Assembly: GCA_965220185.1 (NCBI GenBank)
Contig: OZ244807.1
Span: forward strand, 2,108,001-2,172,000
From: Azotimanducus sp965220185
Lineage (GTDB): Bacteria > Pseudomonadota > Gammaproteobacteria > Pseudomonadales > Azotimanducaceae
Reading direction: 5' to 3'
DNA: 64,000 nt
Shown here: positions 22,261-31,063 of the stretch, in pieces
Position numbering within the stretch: the stretch's first letter is position 1
How the letters are laid out: each line of letters begins with the position of its first letter
Position numbers and translations under genes: made by a program
The notes under the pieces: model-generated
Seen by the model: only the letters and a program-made list of their open reading frames with translations
Databases searched by the model: none
Told to the model about the DNA's origin: nothing

Positions 22261-24317
22261 TGCGCTTGCCACTTCTGCTATGCGCCGCATTGCTTGCTCA
22301 CACCGCCCTCCTCGCCCAGGATACGCGTATTGAGGAAACGACCGTGCGCGTCAGCGCCGCGCCGCTCGATGCGTCTGACTTTCTGATCGGATACTCGCGA
22401 ATTGACAGCGAAACGCTTGAGCGCACCAGATGGACGCATCCAAACGAACTCTTTGTGCGCGTGCCGGGCCTGTGGGTCTCGCGCGGCTCAGGCCAGGAGC
22501 ACCTGACTGCGCTGCGCTCCGGCGTGCTGACCGGCGCAGGTGCCTGCGGCAGCGTGCTGCTGCTCGAAGACGGCATCCCGATCCGCCCGGAAGGTTTTTG
22601 CAACGTCAACAATCTCTTCGAAACAGCGCTTGAACTGTCTGACGCCGTGGAAGTCCTGCGCGGCCCCACCGTCGCCACGTTTCGTGGCAACCCGCTGTAC
22701 GGCGCCATCAATACAGTCAACTCGGCGACAGGCGGCACGTCTTGGATGGAAGCAGAGGCAGGTTCAGAAGCACATCGCGCATTCAAGGCGCGGGGATCGG
22801 CGTTGGTTGCAGATCATGCCCTGCAAGTGCTTGGCAAGATCGCCGCAACCGATGGCGTGCGCGATGCGGTAAGCCATCGGGAACAGAAGCTCAAGATCGC
22901 CGATCGCGTGCGCGTGGGCAACTGGCGCACGATGACAAGCCTGACGCTCACCAACCTCGATCAGCAGACCGGCGGCTATGTGCTCGGCGGCAATGCCTAC
23001 AAGTCCTCGGCGCTTAAGACCACCAATCCCAATCCCGAGGCCTATCGGGAAGCCTGGTCGGCAAGGCTCGCAAGCCATTGGCAGCGTCTTTACGGACAGG
23101 CAAGCGAACTCACCATTGCGCCCTATGCGCGCGCTTCCGAGATGGAGTTCCTGCAGCACTTCCTACCCGGTCAGCCGACTGAATCAAACGGCCAGACGAG
23201 TCTTGGCGCGATTGTGCAATTCAGCCGCGTTGCCGAAGATCTCGAATGGTCCATTGAAGGGCAGGTCGAATGGGCCGACATCTGGCTTGAAGAAGTGCAA
23301 GCGAATCCAACGACCGGCTCGCGTTTTCTCGTCGAGACCCGTCCTGCTGGCCGCCATTACGACTACGACGTGTCGAGCCGGCTGGCAAGCCTTTCGGCGC
23401 GTGTCACCGCCTCAGCCACTGAACGCCTCGACCTGCACGCGGGACTGCGCGCCCGCTACCTCGGCTACGACTATGAGAACAACTGGCTCACGGGCAACAC
23501 GCGCGACGATGGCAGCACCTGCGGGTTCGGCGGCTGCCTCTACACGCGCCCGGCGAGCCGCGACGACGACTTCACCGATATCGGCGGCATGCTCGGCCTG
23601 CGCTACCGGGTGAGGGAGAATGCAGAGATTTGGCTGAGCGCCGGTTCCGGCTTTCGCGCACCGCAAGCAACCGAACTCTATCGCCTGCAGCGCGGTCAGT
23701 TGCTCACGTCACTGACAAGCGAGAAGCGCGACTCCATCGAACTCGGCGCTGCTTGGCGCCAAGGCCTTGCGAGCCTCGCCACGTCAGCCTACGCGGCGCG
23801 CTCGGAGAATCTCATTTTTCGCGATGCCGAAGGGCGAAACGTCAGCCAAGGCAAAACCAAGTCAGTCGGCGTCGAGGCTGAAGCAAGGATTGACTCCGAC
23901 AGATTCGGAACCTTGGAACTGAATGCAAGCTGGGCGCGGCATCAATACGACTTCGACCAAGCCGTCGGCCGCGGCGAGGTGATCGCTTCCGGCAACGACG
24001 TCGATACGGCGCCACGATTCATGGGCGGCAGCCATTGGCGCAAGTCATGGAGCGCGAAGTTTTCGAGCGAGCTCGAACTGGTTTTCCTCGGCGAATACTG
24101 GATGAACGCACAAAACACGTATCAATATGGGGGACATGGGCTCCTGAACCTGCGACTCGGCTGGCAGGTTCGTGACAACACCCACATCCATGCCCGCATT
24201 ACCAATCTCTTGGACCGAGACTATGCGCATCGCGCCGACTTCGCCTTTGGCAACCAGCGCTACTTTCCCGGCCTGCCAAGACAGGTGCACGTCGGCATTC
24301 GCGTTGATGTTGACTAG
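22257..24317 (+). CDS. TonB-dependent outer-membrane receptor
   Basis: A 686-residue TonB-dependent receptor with signal peptide (M-M-R-L-P-L-L-L-C-A-A-L-L-A-H-T-A-L-L-A). The plug domain has L-F-V-R-V-P-G-L-W-V-S-R-G-S-G-Q, L-L-E-D-G-I-P-I-R and V-E-V-L-R-G-P-T-V-A-T-F; the barrel contains L-S-A-G-S-G-F-R-A-P-Q-A-T-E-L-Y and L-R-L-G-W-Q-V-R-D-N-T-H-I-H-A-R-I-T-N-L. A cysteine pair in the plug and another near residue 420 (C-G-F-G-G-C) are notable. The gene overlaps the ybbP stop and precedes ccmAB by 29 bp, so a role in heme, siderophore or metal-complex uptake is plausible but not shown. The terminal residue is Asp rather than the usual aromatic residue. Confidence 0.92.
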   Translation: MMRLPLLLCAALLAHTALLAQDTRIEETTVRVSAAPLDASDFLIGYSRIDSETLERTRWTHPNELFVRVPGLWVSRGSGQEHLTALRSGVLTGAGACGSVLLLEDGIPIRPEGFCNVNNLFETALELSDAVEVLRGPTVATFRGNPLYGAINTVNSATGGTSWMEAEAGSEAHRAFKARGSALVADHALQVLGKIAATDGVRDAVSHREQKLKIADRVRVGNWRTMTSLTLTNLDQQTGGYVLGGNAYKSSALKTTNPNPEAYREAWSARLASHWQRLYGQASELTIAPYARASEMEFLQHFLPGQPTESNGQTSLGAIVQFSRVAEDLEWSIEGQVEWADIWLEEVQANPTTGSRFLVETRPAGRHYDYDVSSRLASLSARVTASATERLDLHAGLRARYLGYDYENNWLTGNTRDDGSTCGFGGCLYTRPASRDDDFTDIGGMLGLRYRVRENAEIWLSAGSGFRAPQATELYRLQRGQLLTSLTSEKRDSIELGAAWRQGLASLATSAYAARSENLIFRDAEGRNVSQGKTKSVGVEAEARIDSDRFGTLELNASWARHQYDFDQAVGRGEVIASGNDVDTAPRFMGGSHWRKSWSAKFSSELELVFLGEYWMNAQNTYQYGGHGLLNLRLGWQVRDNTHIHARITNLLDRDYAHRADFAFGNQRYFPGLPRQVHVGIRVDVD

Positions 24318-24346
24318 TGTTGACTGACTTTGAATGATGTTGGCTC

Positions 24347-24937
24347 ATGCTTGAAGCGCGTCACTTAAGCTGCGAACGCGGCGGCCGAGTCTTGTTTCGC
24401 GGCCTCTCCTTCTCTGTCCAAGCAGGCCAGTTGCTCGAAATCAGAGGTCGCAACGGCTCCGGCAAATCACGTTTGCTGCGCATTCTTGCAGGCATTACCA
24501 GCGACTGGTCGGGCCAGCTTGACCGATTTGAGCGCACCCTCTACCTCGGCCACGAGAACGGACTGCATCCGAAATTGACGGTGCTGGAGAATCTGGGCTG
24601 GCTTGCGAGCCTTCATGGCGCCGAGCGCCCGGCGATTCATGACAGCCTCAAGGCGTTTGAAGTGGCGTCGCTCGCACATCGGCCTTGCGAGACGCTGTCG
24701 GTCGGTCAACAGCGCCGCACCGCACTCGCGCGCCTTGTCTTCGACGACGCCAGGCTGTGGATCCTCGACGAGCCCAGCAATTCGCTCGACGCCACGAGTG
24801 AAGCGCGGTTTCGTGCGTTGCTCGCGGCGCACATGGAAGCTGGCGGCGGCGCAGTCATCGCCACCCACGCCGGCGCAAGCGAACAGGCAGGGGATTGGCC
24901 GTCCTCGCACATCCTCGAACTCGGAGGCGAGCAGTGA
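24347..24937 (+). CDS. ccmA: heme exporter ATP-binding protein CcmA
   Basis: A 196-residue ABC ATPase of cytochrome c maturation system I. Walker A is G-R-N-G-S-G-K-S near residue 34, the signature is L-S-V-G-Q-Q-R-R-T-A-L-A-R-L and Walker B W-I-L-D-E-P-S-N-S-L-D. Low similarity elsewhere and a short length fit CcmA. With CcmB and CcmC it releases holo-CcmE. Its stop overlaps the GTG start of ccmB. Only ccmA and ccmB are present here; the remaining ccm genes are not in the window. Confidence 0.9.
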   Translation: MLEARHLSCERGGRVLFRGLSFSVQAGQLLEIRGRNGSGKSRLLRILAGITSDWSGQLDRFERTLYLGHENGLHPKLTVLENLGWLASLHGAERPAIHDSLKAFEVASLAHRPCETLSVGQQRRTALARLVFDDARLWILDEPSNSLDATSEARFRALLAAHMEAGGGAVIATHAGASEQAGDWPSSHILELGGEQ

Positions 24938-25608
24938 GCCGCGACCTCGCCGTCGCCATCGCCTTCCTCAAGCGCGAGTCGCTCTTGGTGATGCGCAGAC
25001 GCAACGATTTGATGGAGCCAATCGTCTTCTATCTGCTCAGCCTCTTCCTCATGCAAGTCGCATCCGCGCAGTTCCCAGACGCTTTTACGACACTCGTGCC
25101 CGCATTCCTTTGGGTGCTCGGCCTGCTCGCCGCATCGCACAGCTTCACCGCCGGATGGCGGGACGAGCGTGCGCGAGGCGAACTCGCCGAACTTGTTCGC
25201 GCCGATGCCCCGCTTGCATTGCTCGCCCTTGTTCGAATCGCTGTCGGCTGGTTTTCGACAGGGCTGCCGCTGGCGCTCATCGCCTTCGGCGCAAGCCTTG
25301 CCTTCGAACTGCCTGCAGCCACCGCCCTCCAGCTCGCGCTCGCGCTCCTGCTAGGACTCGGGCTTGTGTGCTTGATTGGCAATTTGATTGCCAGCCTCGC
25401 CATCGGCGCTGGACGAAGCAGCCTGCTGATTGCACTGCTGCTGCTGCCCCTCATCTCTCCAGTGCTGATCTTCGGTATTGGCGCATCTTCGCTGACGCTC
25501 ATGGACGCCACCGCCGCGTTCCTCATGCTTGGCGCACTCACCGTCCTTGCCCTGCCCCTTGTGCCGCTCGCCATTGCCTTCATGCTGAAAGCCGTCGAGG
25601 ACGTGTAA
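24934..25608 (+). CDS. ccmB: heme exporter membrane protein CcmB
   Basis: A 224-residue integral membrane protein with six predicted helices, starting at a GTG (24934) within the ccmA stop region (GTGA). The opening A-I-A-F-L-K-R-E-S-L-L-V-M-R-R-R-N-D-L-M-E matches the CcmB amphipathic start, and P-L-I-S-P-V-L-I-F-G is the conserved late motif. It completes the CcmAB ABC module. The next gene is a sodium symporter instead of ccmC, so the operon is split in this genome. Confidence 0.9.
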   Translation: MSRDLAVAIAFLKRESLLVMRRRNDLMEPIVFYLLSLFLMQVASAQFPDAFTTLVPAFLWVLGLLAASHSFTAGWRDERARGELAELVRADAPLALLALVRIAVGWFSTGLPLALIAFGASLAFELPAATALQLALALLLGLGLVCLIGNLIASLAIGAGRSSLLIALLLLPLISPVLIFGIGASSLTLMDATAAFLMLGALTVLALPLVPLAIAFMLKAVEDV

Positions 25609-25686
25609 TCGGCGATCAAGACGAGCGACTAGTTTCTTGGGTAGTATTGCATCATCGCGTCACGCTCAATTTGACAGGATGCCGTC

Positions 25687-27051
25687 ATGCAAGTTCAGGA
25701 CAATTGGTCGAGCAACTGGGGATTCATTCTGGCCGCCATCGGTGGCGCCGTCGGCCTCGGCAACCTCTGGAAATTTCCTTACATGGCCGGCGAGAACGGC
25801 GGCGGTGCCTTCGTGCTCCTGTATCTCGCTGCTGTCGTCTTCATCGCCTTGCCGATCCTCGTGGCCGAACTGCTACTCGGGCGACAAGGACGCGCGAGTC
25901 CGCCGCACGCGATGGAAAACGTCGCGCGAGCCGCAGGCGCGAGCGAGCACTGGCGCATGGTCGGCGGCATGGGAATGCTGGTCGGCTTCATTATTCTTAC
26001 CTTCTACAGCGTCATCGGCGGCTGGGTGCTGTGCTACATCGTCAAGGCTATTTCCGGTCAGTTCACCGGATTCGACGCAGGCATTTCGGAAGGCACCTTC
26101 AACACCCTGCTGGCTTCGCCAATCGAATTGACCTTCTGGCATGGGCTGTTCATGCTGCTGACAGCCGCCATTGTCGCTCGCGGCGTCGCGCAAGGGATTG
26201 AACGCGCCGTCAAGGTGCTGATGCCCGCACTCTTCTTGCTGGTCGCCATTCTTGTGGTCTACAGCGCGATTGTCGGCGATTTTAGCGGCGCGCTCGCCTA
26301 CCTGTTCTCATTCGATGCCTCCGAGATCACCGAAACGGTCGTGCTTGAAGCGATCGGTCAAGCGTTCTTCTCCATCGGCATCGCCATGGGGCTGATGATG
26401 ATTTACGGCGCCTATGTCCCAAAATCAATTTCGCTCGTGCGCTCCTCCTACATCATCGTGAGCGCCGATACGATGATCGCCGTGCTCGCGGGACTGATGA
26501 TCTTCCCGATCGTCTTTGCGCACGGGCTCGCGGCGAATCAAGGGCCGGGGCTTATCTTCGTCACCCTGCCAATTGCCTTTGGCGACATGCCCGTGGGCGT
26601 TCTCGTCGCGACGCTCTTTTTCGTCCTCCTTGCGTTCGCGGCCTTGAGCTCTTCAATCTCTATTCTTGAGCCCGCGGTCGCCTGGATTCGCAGCCGCTTC
26701 GGTCTGACACGAATCCAAGCCTGCGCTGTCACGGCGCTGGCCGCGTTTTTCATAGGGCTCTTGAGCGTGATCTCCTTCAACGTCGGGGCGGACCATATGC
26801 CGGAATTCGCGCGAACGCACCTCGCATCGCCAACCTACTTCGATTTCTTCGACAATTTGACATCGAATTTCCTCATGCCCGTTGGCGCCATCCTCATGTC
26901 GCTCTTTGTCGGCTGGCGGCTTGACCGCGCGCACCTGTCGGGTGAGCTCGCCATCAAGGACGGCAGTCTCATGCACGCATGGCTGATACTTCTGCGCTAT
27001 ATCGTGCCGCTCGCGATCCTCGGCATTTTGCTCGCCAAGTGGGTGATCTAG
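25687..27051 (+). CDS. sodium-dependent transporter, NSS/SNF family
   Basis: A 454-residue LeuT-fold Na+ symporter for amino acids or related solutes, with about 11-12 helices. The first helix contains G-G-A-V-G-L-G-N-L-W-K-F-P-Y, including the unwound Na+/substrate site, and helix 6 has A-F-F-S-I-G-I-A-M-G. Further signatures are E-N-G-G-G-A-F and F-A-A-L-S-S-S-I-S. An AGGA ribosome site precedes the ATG. It overlaps the start of nadB. Bacterial members transport tryptophan, tyrosine, leucine or taurine; the substrate here is unknown. Confidence 0.93.
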   Translation: MQVQDNWSSNWGFILAAIGGAVGLGNLWKFPYMAGENGGGAFVLLYLAAVVFIALPILVAELLLGRQGRASPPHAMENVARAAGASEHWRMVGGMGMLVGFIILTFYSVIGGWVLCYIVKAISGQFTGFDAGISEGTFNTLLASPIELTFWHGLFMLLTAAIVARGVAQGIERAVKVLMPALFLLVAILVVYSAIVGDFSGALAYLFSFDASEITETVVLEAIGQAFFSIGIAMGLMMIYGAYVPKSISLVRSSYIIVSADTMIAVLAGLMIFPIVFAHGLAANQGPGLIFVTLPIAFGDMPVGVLVATLFFVLLAFAALSSSISILEPAVAWIRSRFGLTRIQACAVTALAAFFIGLLSVISFNVGADHMPEFARTHLASPTYFDFFDNLTSNFLMPVGAILMSLFVGWRLDRAHLSGELAIKDGSLMHAWLILLRYIVPLAILGILLAKWVI

Positions 27052-28625
27052 GTGTCCTCGTCATAGGCAGCGGCGCGGCGGGGCTGACCGCCGCGCTGCT
27101 GCTTGCGGATACGCGCGAGGTCACGATTCTTTCCAAGGTCGATGCCGAAAGCGGCTCCACGCCGTGGGCGCAAGGCGGCATCGCCGCCGTGTCGCACGAG
27201 CAAGACACCCCCGAAGATCATGTGTCCGACACGCTCCTCGCAGGCGCAGGTCTGTGCCATGAAAACGTCGTTCGCCACACCGTCATGCAAGGCGCTTGGG
27301 CAATTGAGCAGCTGATTGACTGGGGCGTGCAGTTCGACTTGCGCGACCGGCACCGCGATGTCCAAGACGGCGGCGAGTACCACTTGACGCGCGAAGGCGG
27401 CCATAGTGCGCGGCGGGTATTTCATGTTGCTGATTCCACCGGTGCGGCGCTTGCCTCGACGCTGATGCAGCGGGCGCTGAGCCATCCGAACATCCATGTG
27501 CTGGAGAATCGGGTGGCGATTGACCTGATTGTCAACAGCACTGACAAGGCGTGCGTCGGCGTCTATGTACTGAACCGCGAGAGCGGGCTCGTCGAGGCGC
27601 TGCAGGCATCCGCAGTCGTCCTTGCAAGCGGCGGCGCAAGCAAGGTCTATCTCTATACCTCAAACCCGGACACCGCGACCGGCGATGGCATCGCCATGGC
27701 TTGGCGCGCCGGATGCGCGGTCGCCAACATGGAGTTCAACCAGTTTCATCCGACCTGTCTCTATCATCCCCACGCCAAGTCGTTTCTCATCTCAGAGGCG
27801 ATGCGCGGCGAAGGCGGCATTTTGCGGCTGCCTTCTGGGGAGGCGTTCATGGAGCGCTTCCACGACGCAGCGGACCTCGCCCCGAGAGATGTGGTAGCGC
27901 GCGCCATCGACCACGAGATGAAGCGTCTCGGCATCGATTGCGTATATCTCGACGTTACCCACTTCTCGCGCGAATTGCTTGCGCGGCGGTTTCCCAATAT
28001 CGCAGCGCGCTGTGCCGAGTTCGGCATCGATATTGTGCGAGAGCCCATTCCGGTGGTGCCCGCCGCGCACTATTCGTGCGGCGGCGTGCGCACCGACCTT
28101 CATGGCCGGACAAGCATTGCCGGCCTGTATGCCATCGGCGAGACTGCCGCCACCGGACTGCACGGCGCCAACCGGCTCGCGAGCAACAGCCTGCTTGAAT
28201 GCATGGTGTTCGCGCGCGCCGCTGCGACGCACATTCTCGCGAGCACACCGGAGGGCGCCACGATGGCCGACGTGCCCGACTGGGACGAAAGTCGGGTCAT
28301 TGACGCGGACGAGAAGATCGTCGTCTCCCACAACTGGGACGAGCTGCGCCGCTTCATGTGGGACTACGTGGGCATCGTCCGCACCACGCCGCGCCTGACG
28401 CGCGCACTGCACCGCATTGAACTGCTGCGCAGCGAGATTCACGAGTTTTACAGCAGCTATCGCGTCGATGCCGATCTGATCGAGCTGCGCAACCTTGTGG
28501 ATGTCGCGGAGTTGATCGTTCGTTCTGCTTTGCGCCGCAAGGAAAGCCGAGGCCTGCATTACACGCTCAGCTATCCGCAAACATCCAAGACGGCCGAGGA
28601 CACGCTGCTGCTACCGAATACGTAG
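27039..28625 (+). CDS. nadB: L-aspartate oxidase
   Basis: A 528-residue FAD enzyme that oxidises aspartate to iminoaspartate, first step of NAD synthesis. The dinucleotide fold begins V-L-V-I-G-S-G-A-A-G-L-T-A-A-L, followed by S-T-P-W-A-Q-G-G-I-A-A-V. Active-site segments F-H-P-T-C-L-Y, R-G-E-G-G-I-L-R and H-Y-S-C-G-G-V-R-T-D-L-H-G-R-T are present, as is the C-terminal R-x-E-S-R-G-L-H-Y. I use a GTG at 27039, which overlaps the upstream transporter gene by 13 bp; an ATG-like start at 26979 is possible but would place 20 extra residues inside that gene. nadA and nadC are not nearby. Confidence 0.92.
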   Translation: MGDLGVLVIGSGAAGLTAALLLADTREVTILSKVDAESGSTPWAQGGIAAVSHEQDTPEDHVSDTLLAGAGLCHENVVRHTVMQGAWAIEQLIDWGVQFDLRDRHRDVQDGGEYHLTREGGHSARRVFHVADSTGAALASTLMQRALSHPNIHVLENRVAIDLIVNSTDKACVGVYVLNRESGLVEALQASAVVLASGGASKVYLYTSNPDTATGDGIAMAWRAGCAVANMEFNQFHPTCLYHPHAKSFLISEAMRGEGGILRLPSGEAFMERFHDAADLAPRDVVARAIDHEMKRLGIDCVYLDVTHFSRELLARRFPNIAARCAEFGIDIVREPIPVVPAAHYSCGGVRTDLHGRTSIAGLYAIGETAATGLHGANRLASNSLLECMVFARAAATHILASTPEGATMADVPDWDESRVIDADEKIVVSHNWDELRRFMWDYVGIVRTTPRLTRALHRIELLRSEIHEFYSSYRVDADLIELRNLVDVAELIVRSALRRKESRGLHYTLSYPQTSKTAEDTLLLPNT

Positions 28626-28643
28626 CGGCCAGGGAAGGTGCGA

Positions 28644-29033
28644 TCAAGCTTTCTTCAGCTCGAGCGCCGCTGAGTTGATGCAATAGCGTAGCCCCGTCGG
28701 CGCCGGGCCATCTGGGAACACATGGCCGAGGTGGGCATCGCACGACGCGCACACAACTTCGGTTCGCACCATGAAATGTGACCGGTCGGCGCGTTCGGTG
28801 AGCGCATCGGATGATGCTGGCGCGAAGAAAGCGGGCCAGCCGGTGCCAGATTCAAACTTGGTGCTCGAATCGAACAAGGCTTTTCCGCAGCACACGCACA
28901 TGTAGGTGCCGTCAGCCTTCTCGTTCCAGTACTTGCCGGTGAAAGGCGCTTCGGTCCCCGCTTTGCGCGTGACCGCATAGGCTTCCGGGCTGAGTTCCTT
29001 TTGCCATTCGGCATCTGATTTTTCCGCCGTCAT
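28644..29033 (-). CDS. msrB: peptide-methionine (R)-S-oxide reductase
   Basis: A 129-residue MsrB that repairs methionine R-sulfoxide. The catalytic cysteine is Cys118 in R-Y-C-I-N-S-A-A-L, the structural zinc is held by Cys46, Cys49, Cys95 and Cys98, and the substrate motif G-T-G-W-P-A-F (Trp66) and H-L-G-H-V-F-P-D-G-P are complete. No recycling cysteine near residue 60 (Ser/Thr there). It converges on nadB and diverges from alaA with 59 bp between starts. Confidence 0.96.
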   Translation of the reverse strand: MTAEKSDAEWQKELSPEAYAVTRKAGTEAPFTGKYWNEKADGTYMCVCCGKALFDSSTKFESGTGWPAFFAPASSDALTERADRSHFMVRTEVVCASCDAHLGHVFPDGPAPTGLRYCINSAALELKKA

Positions 29034-29092
29034 CGGCCTCCACCGTGTCTCGCTGGCTGCAGGCTTGCTATGCTACTTGATTGCCCGCCGCC

Positions 29093-30346
29093 ATGTTCAT
29101 GCGCCGAAACACTCCACACATCGCCCCGCCACAAGATTCGATTGCCGCGGCAGACAAGCTCGCATCGGTCGGCTACGACCTGCGCGGCCCGGTCCACGAG
29201 CACGCCTTGCGTCTTGAGGCCGAAGGGCATCAGATTCTCAAACTCAACATCGGCAACCCAGCCATCTTCGGCTTCGACACCCCGCCTGAAGTGCTTGCCG
29301 CGCTCGTCGAGAACCTGCCGAAGGCGCAGGGCTACTGCGAATCGAAAGGCATCGTCTCGGCCAGGGAGTCGATCATCGAATACTACGCTTCTCGCGGCCT
29401 CTCATCGCTCGATCTTGAGCACGTCTTTATCGGCAACGGCGTCAGCGAGCTCGTAAGCATTGCCTTGCAAGGATTCCTCAATGCCGGTGACGAAGTGCTT
29501 GTGCCAGCCCCTGACTTCCCGCTGTGGACTGACTGTGTCCATCTGCATGGCGCACATCCGGTCCATTATCTGTGCGACGAGTCAGACGACTGGCAGCCAG
29601 ACTTTGACGACCTGCTCGCCAAGCTCTCACCTCGCACGCGCGCACTGGTCGTCATCAATCCCAACAACCCTACAGGCGCGCTGTACAGCCGGGACACATT
29701 GCGACGGTTCGCCGAGATCGCCGACCGGCACAACCTGGTGCTGTTCGCAGACGAGATCTACGAGCGCATCGTCTATGATGGCGACCAGCACATCGCGCTT
29801 GCAAGCATCGCGACTGACCAGCTCGTGGTGACTTTCGGCGGCTTGTCCAAAGCATACCGCGCTGCGGGCCTGCGCATCGGATGGATGGCGCTATCCGGTC
29901 CAACGCAACGCGCGAAGGCCTATATTGATGGCCTTTCAATACTCGCCGCCATGCGGCTGTGCGCCAACGTGCCCGGTCAGTACGCGATTGCCGCTGCCCT
30001 CAAAGGCTATCAGTGCATCGACGATCTCACCGCCCCCGATGGTCGTCTTGCCATGCAGCGCGACTTTGTCGCGAAGCGCGTGAGTGAGATGGAAGGCGTC
30101 TCGTGCGTTACGCCCAAAGGCGCGGTCTATGCGTTCCTGCGCATGGATCCAAAGAGACACCCCATCCAGGACGATGAACGCATGGTGCTCGACTTCCTCA
30201 CACAAGAGAAGGTGCTGATCGCCCATGGCAGCGCTTTTCACTGGCCCGCACCCGATCATGTGCGCCTGATTTTCCTGCCGAGCGTGGCACAGCTCGACCT
30301 TGCGCTGACCAGATTCGAGCGCTTCTTAAGAAGCGAGCCACACTAG
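29093..30346 (+). CDS. alaA: pyridoxal-phosphate aminotransferase AlaA
   Basis: A 417-residue fold-type I aminotransferase. AlaA (YfbQ) makes alanine from pyruvate and glutamate. The PLP lysine lies in G-G-L-S-K-A-Y-R-A-A-G-L-R-I-G-W, and I-N-P-N-N-P-T-G-A-L-Y and F-A-D-E-I-Y-E-R-I-V-Y are the cofactor-binding motifs. L-N-I-G-N-P-A-I-F-G-F near residue 50 is characteristic of the AlaA/AlaC subgroup. I start at the ATG 29093; ATG 29099 and a TTG at 29081 are alternatives. The 3' end overlaps the convergent pgeF gene by 21 bp. Confidence 0.93.
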   Translation: MFMRRNTPHIAPPQDSIAAADKLASVGYDLRGPVHEHALRLEAEGHQILKLNIGNPAIFGFDTPPEVLAALVENLPKAQGYCESKGIVSARESIIEYYASRGLSSLDLEHVFIGNGVSELVSIALQGFLNAGDEVLVPAPDFPLWTDCVHLHGAHPVHYLCDESDDWQPDFDDLLAKLSPRTRALVVINPNNPTGALYSRDTLRRFAEIADRHNLVLFADEIYERIVYDGDQHIALASIATDQLVVTFGGLSKAYRAAGLRIGWMALSGPTQRAKAYIDGLSILAAMRLCANVPGQYAIAAALKGYQCIDDLTAPDGRLAMQRDFVAKRVSEMEGVSCVTPKGAVYAFLRMDPKRHPIQDDERMVLDFLTQEKVLIAHGSAFHWPAPDHVRLIFLPSVAQLDLALTRFERFLRSEPH

Positions 30347-31063
30347 CGAAGCGAAGCGGCCGGTGATGCGCCCGTCCCGTCTGTGCGAGAAAAATCGCGC
30401 ATCCGAATAAGTGCATGGTGGCGCCTGCCGCGAACAGGCGACACCAAGGCGCGCAAGCTGATTACGAATAAGACGCTCAAGGTCGGCATGGGTGCGTTTG
30501 CGCCGCGTCAGGATCACGCCGTCAAGCACACCTTCCGGCCGCAAGCCTTGCACGGCCTCAACAAGTCCCTTGCCGACTTCATAATGGCGTGCGCTGATGC
30601 CGGGACCAATCCATGCGTGAAGCTCGCCTGGATGCACTGGCATGGCAGCAACAAGCCTTGGCAGCACGCCCGCCACCAAAGAGCGCCAGCCGCAATGTGC
30701 AAGCCCTGCAATCGCGCCATCCCGACTCGCGAGCATGACCGGGAAGCAATCCGCCGTGAGCACGGCGATCGCCAGATTCGGCTCGCGTGTCCACAGGGCA
30801 TCGGCAACAGGCACGATACCAAGCGCATCGCGGCGTGCCTCGATCACATTCGCGCCATGCGCTTGATTGATAAAGAAGCACGGCGCGCTCGCGCGCTCGA
30901 GCCGCATTCGATTCTCGCGCACAGCAGCGGCACCGTCACCAACATGGTCTCCGAGATTCAGCTCGGCATAGGCGCCTTGGCTGACACCGCCGCGGCGCGT
31001 TGTGACGAGCGCACGCACGCTCGCATGGCTGTCCCAAGTCGGACGAAGGCAGTCAAGCAGCAT
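30326..31063 (-). CDS. pgeF: peptidoglycan editing factor PgeF (laccase-domain, YfiH)
   Basis: A 245-residue YfiH-fold protein. E. coli PgeF removes misincorporated L-Ser from UDP-MurNAc precursors; other relatives are purine nucleosidases or phenol oxidases. The metal/catalytic motifs are Q-A-H-G-A-N-V (His), T-A-D-C-F-P-V (Cys) and A-H-C-G-W-R-S (His), followed by G-P-G-I-S. It overlaps the end of rluD by 11 bp, the conserved rluD-pgeF operon. Its 3' end overlaps alaA. Confidence 0.94.
   Translation of the reverse strand: MLLDCLRPTWDSHASVRALVTTRRGGVSQGAYAELNLGDHVGDGAAAVRENRMRLERASAPCFFINQAHGANVIEARRDALGIVPVADALWTREPNLAIAVLTADCFPVMLASRDGAIAGLAHCGWRSLVAGVLPRLVAAMPVHPGELHAWIGPGISARHYEVGKGLVEAVQGLRPEGVLDGVILTRRKRTHADLERLIRNQLARLGVACSRQAPPCTYSDARFFSHRRDGRITGRFASLVWLAS

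Noticed and set aside
24603..26201. A 532-codon plus-strand frame across ccmA, ccmB and the symporter
   Set aside because: It crosses three clear genes in another frame and is arginine-rich noise.
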